Shown here: positions 22,124-34,589 of the stretch, piece after piece
How positions within the stretch are numbered: position 1 is the stretch's first letter
How the letters are laid out: the number at the start of each line of letters is the position of its first letter
Assembly (NCBI GenBank): GCA_039707655.1
Contig: CM077676.1
Location: forward strand, 82,733,895 to 82,797,894
Direction of reading: 5' to 3'
Source: Elymus sibiricus
Lineage: Eukaryota > Streptophyta > Magnoliopsida > Poales > Poaceae
Length of the DNA: 64,000 bases
Made by a program: the position numbers and the translations under genes
Notes under the pieces: generated by a model
Databases searched by the model: none
Seen by the model: the letters and a program-made list of their open reading frames with translations, nothing else
Told to the model about the DNA's origin: nothing

Positions 22124-24660
22124 GCACTTTATGCCTAGCTTAATGGCTTTAAAGAAAGCGCTGCCTGGGAGACAACCCGGAAGTTTTAGAGAGTCATTTT
22201 ATTCTGTTGTGTGCTTTTAAAAAGTTTAAAAACAAAAAAAATATAGAGGGGAACCTAAAAACTTTTTCAAAAAGAGAAGCGATTGGAAGGTTATGCATTG
22301 GAGAAGTGAGGGTCGACCTTGAACACTTGTGTTCATGCTCATGGAAACAATGTAGAATTTTTCATGGAAGTTTCTCACAAAAATAATTATCCCCTTATAC
22401 AAATCCGTTGTATTATAAAAATAATGTGCCAAGATTTACCTTTAGGATGATTAAATTGCTTGTTTGGTGTGTGCTGTGAAAAAACAGAAACGTTTGCTGT
22501 AGTGCTTGAATTTTGTTATTTTACTGGAACATGCAAAAATTCTAAAAATTTTACACAGTACTGCTATGCAAATTTTTTATTTTTTCCTAATTTTTCAGAA
22601 TTTTTTGAGTTACATAAGTATATGTAATATTTGCATCTTTACAGACTGTCCTGTTTTCATAGATTGCTGTTATAGTTTCGTTATTTGCTTATGTTTGAAG
22701 TCTTGTTGAGCCCCATTGACTTGGGAGCCATAGAATTGTGATAGCATATAGTGGGTAATGTTTTATTATAATTATACAATAATGTTACAGCAGGACATGA
22801 TGGGATTTGATGTTATATGTACTAACCCTTCTAATAAAAAGTTCGGTTAAGTTTTGTGTGGATGAAGTGTTCGAAGATCGAGGAGGTATTGATATGAGAA
22901 GAATGAGGAGAGGCAAGAGCTCAAGTTTGGGGATGCCCAAGGCACCCCAAGTAAATATTCAAGGAGACTCAAGCGTCTAAGCTTGGGGATGCCCCGGAAG
23001 GCATCCCATCTTTATTCGACAGTTATCGGTATGTCTCGGTTTTTGTTTTGTTCACATGATATGCGTAAATTCTTAGAGCGTCTTTTGTGTTTATTTTTCC
23101 CTTTAATTTTATGCACCATGCTGGTATGAGATAGTCCTTGGTTTATTTATAGAATGCTCTTTGCACTTCACTTATATCTTTTGAGTATGGCTTTATAGAA
23201 TGCTTCATGTGCTTCACTTATATCATTTGAAGTTTGGATGCCTGTTTCTCTACTTATATAAAACCGTTATTTGAAGAATGCTCTTCCACTTCACTTATAT
23301 TTATTAGAGTGTGGTCTTTTGTAGAAAGAATTAAACTCTCATGCTTCACTTATATTTATTTAGAGAGTCAACAGGAATTGGTCATTCACATGGTTAGTCA
23401 GAAAATCCTACATAAAACTTGTAGATCACTGAATATGATATGTTTGATTCTTTGCAATAGTTTTCTGATATGGAGATGATAATATGTGAGTTATGCTAGT
23501 GAGTAATTGTGATTTAGTAAGAATATTGGTGTTAAGGTTTGTGATTCCCTATGCATGCACGTAAAGTCAATAGTTATGCAACGAAGTTATATCCTACTTA
23601 TGGTGCATTATTTAGTGTTAGTTATTCTCAATGCATGTTTATGACTGTTTTCGCTTTTTGGTTGGTAACTTCTCAATCTATTTGCTAGCCTTCATTTGTA
23701 CTAAGCGGGAATACTGCTTGTGCATCCAACTCCTTAAACCCAAGTTGTGCCAAATGAGTCCACCATACCTACCTATATGCGGTATTTCCATGCCGTTCTA
23801 AGTAAATTTGCATGTGCCAACTCTAACTTTTCAAAATAATTTTCCGTTTTGTGTGCCCGTACCACTCATGAAGCGGCAGGGGGTGGCCAATATTTTCCAT
23901 GCTAGGTGTGTTATTCTAACGATGAGTGTTTATTCACTTGTCATCGCACGAGAGAGTGGCAGGTAATAGGGATGCCCAGTCACGAAATGAAAAGAATTTT
24001 TTTAATATGATAATAATAAATTCCTTGGAAAGTGTTGGTATGGAAGGCACCCGTGGATACGGCTAGCCATGGATTGTGAAAGAATGGTGGAAAGGAAATA
24101 AACTTTATTTTCTGTTTGGGAACCGCCTATAATGTGTCTAGCATGGAAGATATTGGGAATTCTTGGTCGTTTTCGTTGACAGGAAATTCTCAAAATAATT
24201 TTATCGCTCTAATTTAACCTTTGAGCACTGGCACCTTGGCAAATCTATGCTTCCCTCTGCGAAGGGCCTATCTATTTTACTTTTATGCATTTTTATTTTT
24301 ATTGAGTCTCCATCTTCTCTTATAAAGCACCAACTGGAGAGCACTATTGTCATACTTGTGCATTGGGTGTAGTTAATGTTGAGTGTGTTTCATGAATGGA
24401 TCAATGACTGAGCATAATGGGCTAGGGATAACTTTCTTTAGCGTTGATATTTTGAAAGACATGGTTGTTTGTTAGTATGCTTGAGTATTGATGTCTTTAT
24501 ATCAAATTATAGACTATTGCTTTGAATCACTCATGTCTTAATATTCATGCCATGATTAGGTTATATGATCAAGATTATGCTACGTAGCATTCCACATCAA
24601 AAATTATCTTTTTTATCATTTACCTACTCGAGGACGAGTAGGAATTAAGCTTGGGGATGC
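22124..24660 (+). other. G2 3' non-coding internal region
   Basis: No coding frame. It contains GCCTGGGAGACAACCC shortly after the stop, and the palindromic AAGCTTGGGGATGCCCCGG...GGCATCCC element (about 22920-23010). From about 22840 onwards it is closely similar to 42300-44302 of element B. It ends with GAATTAAGCTTGGGGATGC, the presumed polypurine/primer region abutting the 3' LTR. Confidence 0.75.
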
Positions 24661-26193
24661 TGATACGTCCCTGTCGTATCTATATATTTTTGATTTTTTC
24701 ATGCCAATATTCTACAACTTCCACATATTTTTGGCAACATTTTATATTATTTTTGGGACTAACATATTGATCCAGTGCCCAGTGCCAGTTCCTGTTTTCT
24801 GCTTGTTTTTTGTTTCACAGAAAATCCATATCAAACAAAGTCCAAATGCAATAAAATTTTACGGAGAATTATTTTGGAATATATGTGATTTTTGGGATGT
24901 GGAATCAACGCAAACGGAGGCCCACAACCTCCACAAGCCACCTGGGTGCGGGGCCCCCCTGGCGCGCGGTGGTGCCTCGTGGGCACACCGTAAGTCATTT
25001 GGGGCTCTTCTTCGGTCGCAAGGAAGCTAATATCCGTAAAAAAATCGTGTTAAAATTTCAGTGCAATCGAAGTTACGGATCTCCGGGAATTTAAGAAACG
25101 GTGAAAGGCCAGAAAACAGGAACGCGAAACAGAAGAGAAACAGAGAGAGAGATCCAATCTCAGAGGGGCTCCTCCCCTCCGGGAGCCATGGCGGCCATGG
25201 ACTAGAGGGGGAACTCTCCTCCCATCTAGGGGGAGGCCAAGGAAGAAGAAGACGGAGGGGGGCTCTCTCCCCCTCTCTCCCGGTGGCGCCGGAACACCGC
25301 CGGGGCAATCATCGTGACGGCGATCTACACCAACAACTTCGCCGCCGTCACCACCAACTCTCTCCCCCTCTATGCAGCAGTGTAACCTCTCTTTTCCCGC
25401 TGTAATCTCTACTTAAACATGGTGCTTAACGCTATATATTATTATCCAATGATATATGGCAATCCTATGATGTTTGAGTAGATTTCGTTTTGTCCTATGG
25501 GTTGATTGATGATCGTGATTGGTTTGAGTTGTATGTTTTATTTTGGTGCTGTCCTATGGTGCCCTCCGTGTCGCGCAAGCGTGTGGGATTACCGTTGTAG
25601 GGTGTTGCAATACGTTCATAATTCGCTTATGGTGGGTTGCGTGAGTGACTGAAACACAAACCCGAGTAAGGGGGTTGTTGCGTATGGGAGTAAAGAGGAC
25701 TTGTTACTTAATGCTATGGTTGGGTTTAACCTTAATGATCTTTGGTAGTTGCGGATGCTTGCTAGAGTTCCAATCATAAGTGCATATGATCCAAGTACGG
25801 AAAGTATGTTATCTCATGCCTCTCCCTCGTATAAAATTGCAATAATGATTACCGGTCTAGTTATCGATTGCCTATGAACAAATCCTTCTCTTGTGTTACA
25901 AAAGCTTTCTACTAAACAACTAACTTTTATTATCTTGCAATTTACTCGTAGTTTTATTATCTCACAAATTACTCCTAGTTTTATTCTCGTTAAGTACTTC
26001 TAGTCTTATCCTTACACCCGCAAAATAGTCTCATACTTGTTCTAGGTAAAGCGAACGTTAAGTGCGCATAGAGTTGTATCGGTGGTCGATAGAACTTGAA
26101 GGGAATATTAATTCTACCTTTAGCTCCTCGTTGGGTTCGACACTCTTATTTATCGAAAAAGCTACAATTGATCCCCTATACTTATGGGTATCA
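24661..26193 (+). repeat. G2 3' LTR
   Basis: The 1533-bp LTR is bounded by TGATACGTCC and GGGTATCA. The central part is GC-rich (about 24940-25340); the last 267 bp match the 5' remnant. The sequence beyond 26193 is unrelated. Confidence 0.85.
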
Positions 26194-26527
26194 CGTAACC
26201 GGCATGTTTATCCCCTGAGGGCAACCGACCATATGTAACCCTAGGTCCCCCTGGTGTCTATATAAACCAGGGGGCTTAGTCCGTAGAGGCAAGATAACCA
26301 TTATCGTCATACCCACCTAGGGTTTAGTCCATCCGATCTCGAGGTAGATTAACTCTGTAATCATCATACGAACACATCAATACAATCAAGCAGGACGTAG
26401 GGTTTTACCTCTTCAAGAGGGCCCGAACCTGGGTAATCGATGTCTCTACATTCCTTGTTATCCATTGACTCCAAGATCCACAGCTCGGACCCCCTACCCG
26501 AGATCTGCCGGTTTTGGTACCGACAGC
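26194..26527 (+). repeat. Fragment of an unrelated LTR (3' portion)
   Basis: It contains a TATA-like TCTATATAAACC near 26256, an R-like GGGGGCTTAGTCCG, and ends GGTTTTGGTACCGACA, an end typical of grass LTRs. No internal domain follows. The orientation is taken from the TATA box. Confidence 0.5.
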
Positions 26528-26878
26528 GAGGGCGTGAGGAGAATACAGTGGCCCTAGTGGCTTCTTGGGGAACATTGTGTTTCCACACCGCTCCAACGGA
26601 GACGTACCTCCTCCTAAAGGGAGGGAACTTCGGTAACACATCCTCGTCTCCATCAAATCCACTTGTGGTTAATTCTAACCTTTACTTTGTGCAAGCTTAT
26701 ATTGTGTTTGTATCTTGTGCTTGGTTGTGTTGTTATTGTTGAGCTCATCATATAGGTTGTCCACCTAATTGCATATCTAGACAACCTATTTTGTTGTTAA
26801 GCCTAAATTGTTAAAAGAAGCTAAAATTGTTAGTCGCCTATTCACCCCCCCTCTAGTCGATCATATCGATCCTTTCAG
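26528..26878 (+). repeat. Fragment of another LTR (3' end)
   Basis: It ends TATCGATCCTTTCA after a CCTATTCACCCCCC run, a common LTR terminus in grasses, but no primer site follows. The first ~230 bp recur inside element A at about 35863-36092. Confidence 0.5.
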
Positions 26879-27593
26879 CTATAAAATTACACAAAAGAGA
26901 AACTTCAAGAGAATCAATAAAGATCAATGAATAATCTGAACATAAACCCACAATTCATCGGATCCCAACAAATACACCGCGAAAGATTACATCGGATTGA
27001 TCTTAGAGAAGATCATTCTATTGAAGATCAAAAGAGTGTGAGAAAGTCATCTAGCTACTACTATGGACCAGTAGGTCCTAAGGGAACTACTCATACATCT
27101 TCATGGAGGCAACAAGGTTGATGAAGATGGCCTCCCCAATGATTTCCCCCTCCAACGGAGCACCAGAAAAAGGACTCCATATGCAATCACTTCAGAACAG
27201 AGGTTTGTGGCAATGATAAAATTCTTTCGGATCTCGCTTCGAGGGTTTCTGAATATGTGGGAATTTATAGGCTAAGAATTAGGACAAATAGAGCCATGAG
27301 GGGGCCACAAGCCAGGGTGACACGCCCTATCCCCCAAGGCGCGCCCCTGCCTTGTGGGGCCTTGTGGGTCTTCTTGTCCTCCCCCGAAGCTTCTAGGGTC
27401 TCTTATTGTCCAGAAAAAATCGTCAAAAAGTTTTGTCGTGTTTGGACTTCTGTCGGTATGGGTTTTCTGAAAAACCAAAAACATGCAAAAAACAGGAACC
27501 GACACTGGGCACTAAATGGAATACAAAGTATACAAAAGTGATAACATAATAGCATTTAACAATAAATAATATAGATACGTTCGAGACGTATCA
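26879..27593 (-). repeat. Antisense gypsy LTR fragment (first copy)
   Basis: Read on the minus strand it starts TGATACGTCTCGAACG at 27593 and resembles the LTR family of elements A and B, truncated at its other end. From 27030 it is repeated at 49962-50524. Confidence 0.75.
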
Positions 27594-28481
27594 GTATGCA
27601 TGCAACTAGATCATAATTAGTGCACCCATCTCTTACATATCTCTACTATTAAAGAGAATTTGTACGTCATCATTTGGTACCCCTCAAATACACCTCGAGC
27701 CTTTTCCCTGGACCGATTCCCAACTCCCACCAAACTCTTTTTACAAACAGATGCCTCACCCCTTCCACTGGTTTTTTGCCCTAGTTCACCCCCTACATCA
27801 CCTCTCCTTTTGTCCTTCCTTTTTTATGATGCACTAATGTGCGGTCCCAGCAGATCCACCTCCATCCAAAATAAATAAATAAATCATCAACCAAAATTCT
27901 CCCCACTATCTACTTCCTTTCTTAAGATATGTACACAGAAACCCTAGCCGATCCACTGCCATACGCAACAAATTAATCATCAAACAAAAAATCGCCACAC
28001 ACAGACTATGCATACAAGCCTCCAGCAACTAGGGTTCTAAGTTCAAGCCTCTGGCGAGGATCTTCAACAGACTCTCTCAGCCACTACACAGACACATTAA
28101 CCTTTAGTGTGGTGACCCTACTTCCCATCACTGAAGTCCCATCTGCCACCACACATGTTTTATTTCCATTCCCGAATAGCCCACACCAAGAGAACAAAAG
28201 GTTGTCTCATGTACCATGTTGGCAGAAAAAGTATGCAATGTTTTCACTTCTGGACCAAGTGGACATGGTACGTCCGTTCTATATGCATCAGTTTCAGTTC
28301 CCCGACAACATTATTGTACACAAACTATAGATCCTTGCATCAACTATTTTGGACCCATGATGCTTTCTAATTTTTTAAGTTGCAATAGCTATGATCCGGA
28401 CTATAGCCAATTTAGACATGACATCTACCAGGTAGAGAGAAATATATGTAACAACTTCGACAATCAAGTGAAACAAGTTTA
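27594..28481 (+). other. Helitron-like 5' terminus and anonymous sequence (copy 1)
   Basis: TCTCTACTATTAAAG at 27640, preceded by A, resembles the 5' end of grass Helitrons, which start with TC and insert between A and T. No rolling-circle Rep or helicase and no clear CTRR end with hairpin were found. The rest carries short frames (for example 28216-28482) with no recognised domain. Confidence 0.35.
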
Positions 28482-28783
28482 GGCCTCGTTTGATTCAAAG
28501 GATTTTCACAAGAACTTTGGATGATTAGAATCCATAGAAAGTTTTCCTATGTTGGTTGTTTGATTCACATGATTGAATCCCATAGGATTTTTTTCTAAGG
28601 ATTTCTTTGTACTACTTACTGTAGGATTTCTAACATCCACTCAAAGCTCTTTGAAAGAATCCTTTGTTTTTCCTATGATGCAATCAAACAAACCAAAATC
28701 ATGTAGGAATGAGATGGGCATGACATGACAATCCTATGTTTTTCATATTCCAGCGTTTTAGAATCCCGCGAATCAAAGAGGCC
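28482..28783. mobile_element. Tourist-like MITE (PIF/Harbinger type), copy 1
   Basis: The 302-bp element has terminal inverted repeats GGCCTCGTTTGATTC and GAATCAAAGAGGCC (one base longer on the left). It is flanked by TTA on the left and TCA on the right, compatible with a mutated 3-bp TWA target duplication. It is non-coding, so transposition would need a Harbinger transposase in trans. Confidence 0.7.
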
Positions 28784-28940
28784 TCATAGTACCTTGTCTT
28801 TCATACATCCCTTAGTTGCCCTTTATTTCATTGCAATAAATCTTACGCATCTTGTCAGAGAATAGTAGGTTCATCCGTAAAGACTGTAGTAAATGCCATT
28901 TAGGTGGATAGGAACGTTAGTTCATTGTTGCAAGTTTGAT
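28784..28940. other. Short flanking sequence with deletion junction
   Basis: Matches 51716-51866 and then jumps to LTR sequence matching 52471, so about 600 bp are missing relative to copy 2. No gene is seen. Confidence 0.6.
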
Positions 28941-30254
28941 GCTCCAATTGACCTGAAACTTCACGGAGATTTTTTATTGAATATATAAAAAATACTAGAG
29001 AAAAGAAATACCAGAGGGGACCCACCAGTTGCCCACAAGGCAACAGGGCGCGCCCTGATGCCTTGTGGGGCCCACAGCTAGCCTCCGGCCCCCTCCTTCT
29101 GCTATATAGGCTCATTTGCCCTATAAAATAGAGAGAAGACTTTCGGGATGAAGCACCGCCGTCTCGAGGCGGAACCTGGGCATGAGCAATTTTGCTCTCT
29201 GGCGGAGCGATTCCGCCGGGGATACTTCCCTCCGGGAGGGGGAAATCGAAGCATCGACATCACCAACGATCCTCTCATCGTGGGAGGACCAATCTTCATC
29301 AACATCTTCACCAGCACCATCTCATCTCAAACCCTAGTTCATCTCTTGTATTCAATCTTTGTCTCAAAACCTCAGATTGGTACTTGTGGGTTGCTAGTAG
29401 TGTTGATTACATCTTGTAGTTGATGCTAGTTGGTTTATTTGGTGGAAGAGTATATGTTCAGATCTTTAATGATATTCAATACACCTCTGATCTTGAACAT
29501 GAATATGATATGTGAGTAGTTACTTTTGTTCTTGAGGACATGGGAGAAGTCTTGTCATAAGTAATCATGTGAATTTGGTATTCGTTCGATATTTTGATGA
29601 TATGTATGTTGTTGCTTCCTTCAGTGGTGTCGTGTGAACGTCGACTACATGACACTTCACCATCTTTGGGCCTAAGGGAAGGCATTGTGGAGTAGTAATT
29701 AGATGATGGGTTGCTAGAGTGACAGAAGCTTAAACCCTAGTTTATGCGCTATTCGGTAAGGGGCTGATTTGGATCCATATGTTTCATGCTATGGTTAGAT
29801 TTATCTTAGTTCTTCTTTCATAGTTGCGGATGCTTGCGAGAGGGGGTAATCATAAGTGGGAGGCTTGTTCAAGTACGAACAACACCCAAGCACCGGTCCA
29901 CCCACACATATCAAATTATCAAAGTAGTGAACGCAAATCAAACAAACATGATGAACGTGACTAGATGAAATTCCCATGTGTCCTTGAGAACGCTTTGCTT
30001 ATTATACGAGTTCTTTCTGGCTTGTCCTTTGCTATAAAAAGGATTGGGCCACCTTGCTGCACCTTTGTTACCGTTACTACTTGTTACTTGTTACAAATTA
30101 CCTTGCTATCAAACTATCTGTTACCCACAATTTCAGTGCTTGCAGAGAATACCTTACTGAAAACCGCTTATCATTTCCTTCTGCTCCTCGTTGGGTTCGA
30201 CACTCTTACTTATCAAAAGGACTATGATTGATCCCCTATACTTGTGGGTCATCA
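28941..30254 (+). repeat. G3 5' LTR, lacking its first ~186 bp
   Basis: Matches the solo LTR 52471-53799 throughout and ends GTGGGTCATCA before the primer site. TATA-like CTATATAGG near 29102. Confidence 0.85.
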
Positions 30255-30265
30255 AGACTCTTTTC

Positions 30266-30283
30266 TGGCATCGTTTCCGGGGA
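30266..30283 (+). other. G3 primer binding site (tRNA-Asp type, degraded)
   Basis: TGGCATCGTTTCCGGGGA differs at two positions from the canonical tRNA-Asp site and lies 11 bp after the LTR. Confidence 0.7.
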
Positions 30284-30360
30284 GTGAAGCGCCTTTGGTG
30301 AGTGGAATTTGGTAAGGAAACATTTATATTACGTGCTGAAATTTACTGTCACTTGTCACT

Positions 30361-31500
30361 ATGGAAAGTAATCCTTTGAGGGGCTTGTTCGGGGTATCTT
30401 CACCTCGACCGGAAGCAATAAGAGTTGCTCCTCAACCTATTGAACCTACTGAAAATATTTATTATGAAATTCCTTCGGGTATGATAGAGAAACTGCTAGC
30501 TATTCCTTATGTAGGAGATGGAACCCTGATATGCACTTGATATATATAGATGAAATTTGCGGATTGTTTAACTTGCAGGTTTATCTGGAGATGGAGTTAA
30601 GAAGAAGGTATTCCCTTTATCTTTGGAGGGAAAGGTATTGACATGGTATAGGCTATTGGATGATACTGGAACATGGGATTGGTACCGGTTGAAGCTGGAA
30701 TTTCACCAGAAATTTTATCCTATGCATTTGATTCATCGTGATCAGAATTATATATATATATAATTTTTGGCCTCGTGAAGGAGAAAGTATCGCTCAAGCT
30801 TGGGGGAGGCTTAAATATATGTTACACACATACCCCAAACGTGAGCTCTGAAGAGAAATAATTATTCAAAACTTTTATGCCCGGCTTTCTCATAATGATC
30901 GGTCCATGCTCGATACTTCTTCTACTGGTTCCTTTATGAAAAAACTATTGAATTCAGATGGGATGTCCTGGAAAGGATTAAACGTAACTCTGAAGCTTGG
31001 GAAATCAACAAAGGTAAAGTGTCAGGTATAAATCTCGAGTTTGATTGTGTTAAATCTTTTATGGAAACTGATGCTTTTCATAAGTTTAGTACTAAATATG
31101 GACTTGACTCTGAGATAGTAGCTACCTTCTGTGAATCCTTTGCTGCTCATGTTGATCTCCCTAAAGAGAAATGGTTTAAATTTCATCCACCTATTGAATT
31201 AAAAGAAGAACCCATAATTGTTAAAGAAGAAACAATTGTTTACAATGTTGATCCAGTTATACCTACTGCTTATATTGAGAAACCTCCTTTCCCTGTTAGG
31301 ATTAAGGAACATGCTAAAGCTTCAATTGTGGTTAACAAAAGTAATATTAGAGCACCTAGACCTTCTAAACAAATTAAAGTTGAACCTAATATTGCAATGG
31401 TTAAAGATCTTTTGGTTGATAATATTGATGGACATGTCATATATTTCTGTGATGAGGCTGCTAGAATTGCTAAACTCGTTAGAAATAATCGAGATATGTT
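30361..31500 (+). pseudogene. G3 Gag (frame-shifted)
   Basis: Starts at ATG 30361 (MESNPLRGLFG) and runs to TGA at 30538-30540. Recognisable gag segments follow in different frames: LSLEGKVLTWYRLLDDTGTWDW (Retrotrans_gag type, about 30620-30680), then an AQAWGRLKYM-like segment and QNFYARLSHNDRSML. At least two frameshifts and several stops separate them. From 31019 the frame is open again (FDCVKSFMETDAFHKFSTKYGLDS, then VDLPKEKWFKFHPPIE). Gag would form the particle; this copy cannot. Confidence 0.8.
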
Positions 31501-31825
31501 GGATAAGAATAGACCCATAGTTGGCATGCCTGTCGTTTCTGTTAAGATTGGAAATCATTGCTATCATGGTTTATGTGATATGGGTGCTAGTGTGAGTGCT
31601 ATTCCTTTCTCTTTATATCAAGAAGTAATGAATGATATTGCATCTATTGAGATTGAAGATATTGTTGTTACTATTAAGTTTGCAAACAGAGATACTATTA
31701 CACCACTCGGGATTGTTAGAGATGTTGAAGTCTTGTGTGGAAAAATCAAATACCCTACTGATTTCCTTGTTCTTGGTTCACAACAAGATAATTTTGTCCC
31801 ATTATTTTTGGTAAACCTTTCTTGA
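31501..31825 (+). pseudogene. G3 aspartic protease (frameshift at end)
   Basis: VVSVKIGNHCYHGLCDMGASVSAIPFSLY carries the retropepsin-like active site, with DMGAS where Athila-type enzymes usually have DLGAS. VEVLCGKIKYPTDFLVLGSQQD follows. The frame is lost near 31790, and the expected GKPFL end is read in the RT frame from about 31800. Confidence 0.8.
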
Positions 31826-33027
31826 ACACCGTTAATGCTGAAATTGATTGTGTTAAAGAAAAGGTTAGAGTTAAGTTTGGTGATATATCTCATGAATTCA
31901 ATTTCTCTAAGTTTAGTAGACAACCTCATGATGACGAATTACCTACTAAAGATGAAATTATCGGTCTTGCTTCTATTGCTGTGCCTCCTACTGATCCTTT
32001 AGAACAATACTTGCTAGACCACGAAAATGATATACATATGAATGAAAGAAATGAAATAGATGAGTTGTTCTTTAAGCAAGCACCTATTCTTAAACATAAT
32101 TTGCCTATTGAAACTTTAGGAGACCCTCTACCACCTAAGAGTGATCATGTGTTTGAATTAAAGCAATTACCTGATACACTTAAATATGCTTATCTAGATG
32201 AAAAGAAGATGCATCCTGTTATTATCAGTGCTAACCATTCAGAGCATGAAGAAAAGAGATTACTTAAAACTCTGAAAAAGCACCGTGCAGCTATTGGATA
32301 TACTCTTGATGATCTTAAGGGCATCAGTCCCACTTTATCTCAGCATAAAATTCATATGGAGCCAGAGGCTAAACCAGTTGTTGATCATCAAAGAAGGTTA
32401 AATCCTAAAATGAAGGATGTGGTAAGAACTGAAATATTAAAGCTTCTGGAGGCAGGTATAATCTATCCCATAGCTGATAGTAGATGGGTAAGTCATGTTC
32501 ATTGTGTTCTTAAGAAAGGAGGTATTACTGTTGTTCCTAATGATAAAAATGAACTTATCCCACAAAGAATTGTAACCGGTTATAGAATGGTAATTGATTT
32601 TAGAAAATTAAATAAAGCTACTAGGAAAGATCATTACCCCTTGCCTTTTATTGATCAAATGCTAGAAAGATTATCTAAGCACACACACTTTTGCTTTCTA
32701 GATGGTTATTCTGGTTTCTCTCAAATACCTATATCACCAGAAGATCAAGAGAAAACCACATTTACTTGTCCTTTTGGAACTTATGCTTATCGCCGTATGC
32801 CTTTTGGTTTATGTAATACACCTGCTACCTTTGAAAGATGTATGACCGCTATATTCTCTGACTTTTGTGAAAAGATTGTTGAGGTTTTCATGGATGATTT
32901 TTTTGTTTACGGAACTTCTTTTGATGATTGCTTAAGCAACCTTGATCGAGTTTTGCAGAGATGTGAAGAAACCAATCTTGTCTTGAATTGGGAGAAGTGC
33001 CACTTTATGGTAAATGAAGGTATAGTC
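31800..33027 (+). pseudogene. G3 reverse transcriptase, N-terminal and catalytic part
   Basis: Open for over 400 codons. Ty3/gypsy RT motifs appear in order: VDHQRRLNPKMKDVVR, LLEAGIIYPIADSRWVS, GYRMVIDFRKLNKATRKDHYPLP, FCFLDGYSGFSQIP, CPFGTYAYRRMPFGLCNTPATFERCM and the catalytic FMDDFFVYG. It breaks off after VNEGIV because element A inserted at 33028. The last ~19 residues of the apparent frame (to 33084) belong to A. Confidence 0.9.
33023..33027. repeat. Target-site duplication of element A (left)
   Basis: TAGTC, repeated at 37562-37566 directly after the element. Confidence 0.9.
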
Positions 33028-34589
33028 TGCTACTTGTGGACTGTGTTGGTATTTCCGCGAAGAGGAGAGGATGATGCAGTATAATAGAGATAAGTATTTC
33101 CCTCAGTTAAGAACCAAGGTTATCAATCCAGTAGGAGAACCAAGCAAAATCACGTTAGCAGCACCTGCACACAAAAAAGCAAACACTTGCACCCAACGCA
33201 AATAAGAGGGTTGTCAATCCTCTTAGCGGTTATTTGCAAGGATTAATTCTGATAGTGATAGATAGATAAACTAAAATACTAAATAAAATAAAAGTAAATA
33301 AATTGCAGCAAGGTATTTTTGATTTTAATATATGATAAAGGTAGACCCGGGAGCCATAGTTTTCAGTAGAGGCTTCTCTCTCGAACACATAGCATATGGT
33401 GGGTAAACAAATTATTGTTGGGCAATTGATAGAAAAGCAAATAATTATGACGGATTCATGGCAATGATCATGTATATAGGCATCACGTCCGAGACAAGTA
33501 GACCGACTCCTGCCTGCATCTACTACTATTACTCCACCCACCGACCGCTATCCAGCATGCATCTAGGGTATTAAGTATGAAACAGAGTAACGCCTTAAGC
33601 AAGATGGCATGATGTAGACAAAGTAAATTCAAGCAATATGATTAAACCCCATCTTTTTTATCCTTAATGGCAACAATACAAATACATGTCATGTCCCTTT
33701 CTGTCTCTGGGATTGAGCACTGCAAGATTGAACCCATCACAAAGCACCTCTCCCATTGCAAGATAAACCAATCTAGTTGGCAAAACCAAATCGATAGATC
33801 GGAGAGAAATACAAAGCTATAATAATCATGCATAAAAGAGTTCAGAGAAGACTCAAATATTTCTCATGAATAATCTGATCATAAACTCACAATTCATCGG
33901 ATCCCAACAAACACACCGCAAAAGAAGATTACATTGGATAGAACTCCAAGAACATCGAGGAGAACATGGTATTGAAGATCAAATAGAGAGAAAAAGCCAT
34001 CTAGCTACTAGCTATGGACCCGTAAGTCTATGGTAAACTACTCACACATCATCGGAGGGGCAGCAAGGTTGATGAAGAAGCCCTCTGTGATCGATGCAAC
34101 CTCCGGCAGAGTACCGGAAAAGGCCTCCAGATGGGATCGCGGAAGAACAGAGGCTTGCGGTGGTGGAAAGATTTTCTCTTCTGTCTCTTTGGTATATTGG
34201 GAATATTTGGGAATTTATTGCACTGGAATTAGGTCAGGAGGGGCTACGAGGGGCCCACAAGCCTGGGGGCGCACCCTACCCCCTAGGGCGCGCCCTCTGA
34301 GCTTGTGGCTCCCTCATGGCTCCTCTGGTCTTCTCCTGAAGCTTCGTGGGTCTCTTCTGGTCCAAAAAAAATTAATCCAAAGTTTTTTTCTCGTTTGGAC
34401 TCTTTTCGATAAAGATTTTCTGAAAAGACAAAAACAAGCAAACAACAACAACTGGCACTGGGCACTGGGTTAATAGGTTAATCCCAAAAAATGATATATA
34501 ATGGCATATAATTGCATATAAAACATCCAAGATTGATACTATAATAGCATGGAACAATCAAAAAATATAGATACGTTGGAGACGTATCA
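33028..34589 (-). repeat. Element A 3' LTR
   Basis: 1562 bp, complete by comparison with the 1557-bp 5' LTR of B. The polypurine-like complement GCATCCCCAAGCTTA follows at 34590. Confidence 0.85.

Larger units (their letters stand above)
20335..26193 (+). mobile_element. Non-autonomous gypsy element G2 (Sabrina/Fatima-like group), 5'-truncated
   Basis: The last 267 bp of an LTR at 20335-20601 match 25927-26193 with about four substitutions. A tRNA-Asp-type primer site and one open frame (20774-22123) follow, then 2.5 kb of non-coding DNA and a full 3' LTR beginning TGATACGTCC at 24661. No protease, RT, RNase H or integrase is present. Its 3' non-coding third is shared with element B, although the coding parts are unrelated. 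The missing 5' LTR part is explained by the copia element joined at 20334. Confidence 0.85.
27030..30254 (+). repeat. Duplicated block, copy 1
   Basis: The order antisense LTR, Helitron-like end, anonymous segment, Tourist-like MITE, flank and G3-family LTR is repeated at 49962-53799. Hand-compared stretches differ by about 1-6%. Copy 1 lacks about 600 bp (near 28937-28941) that include the flank and the first 186 bp of the LTR. Confidence 0.85.
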
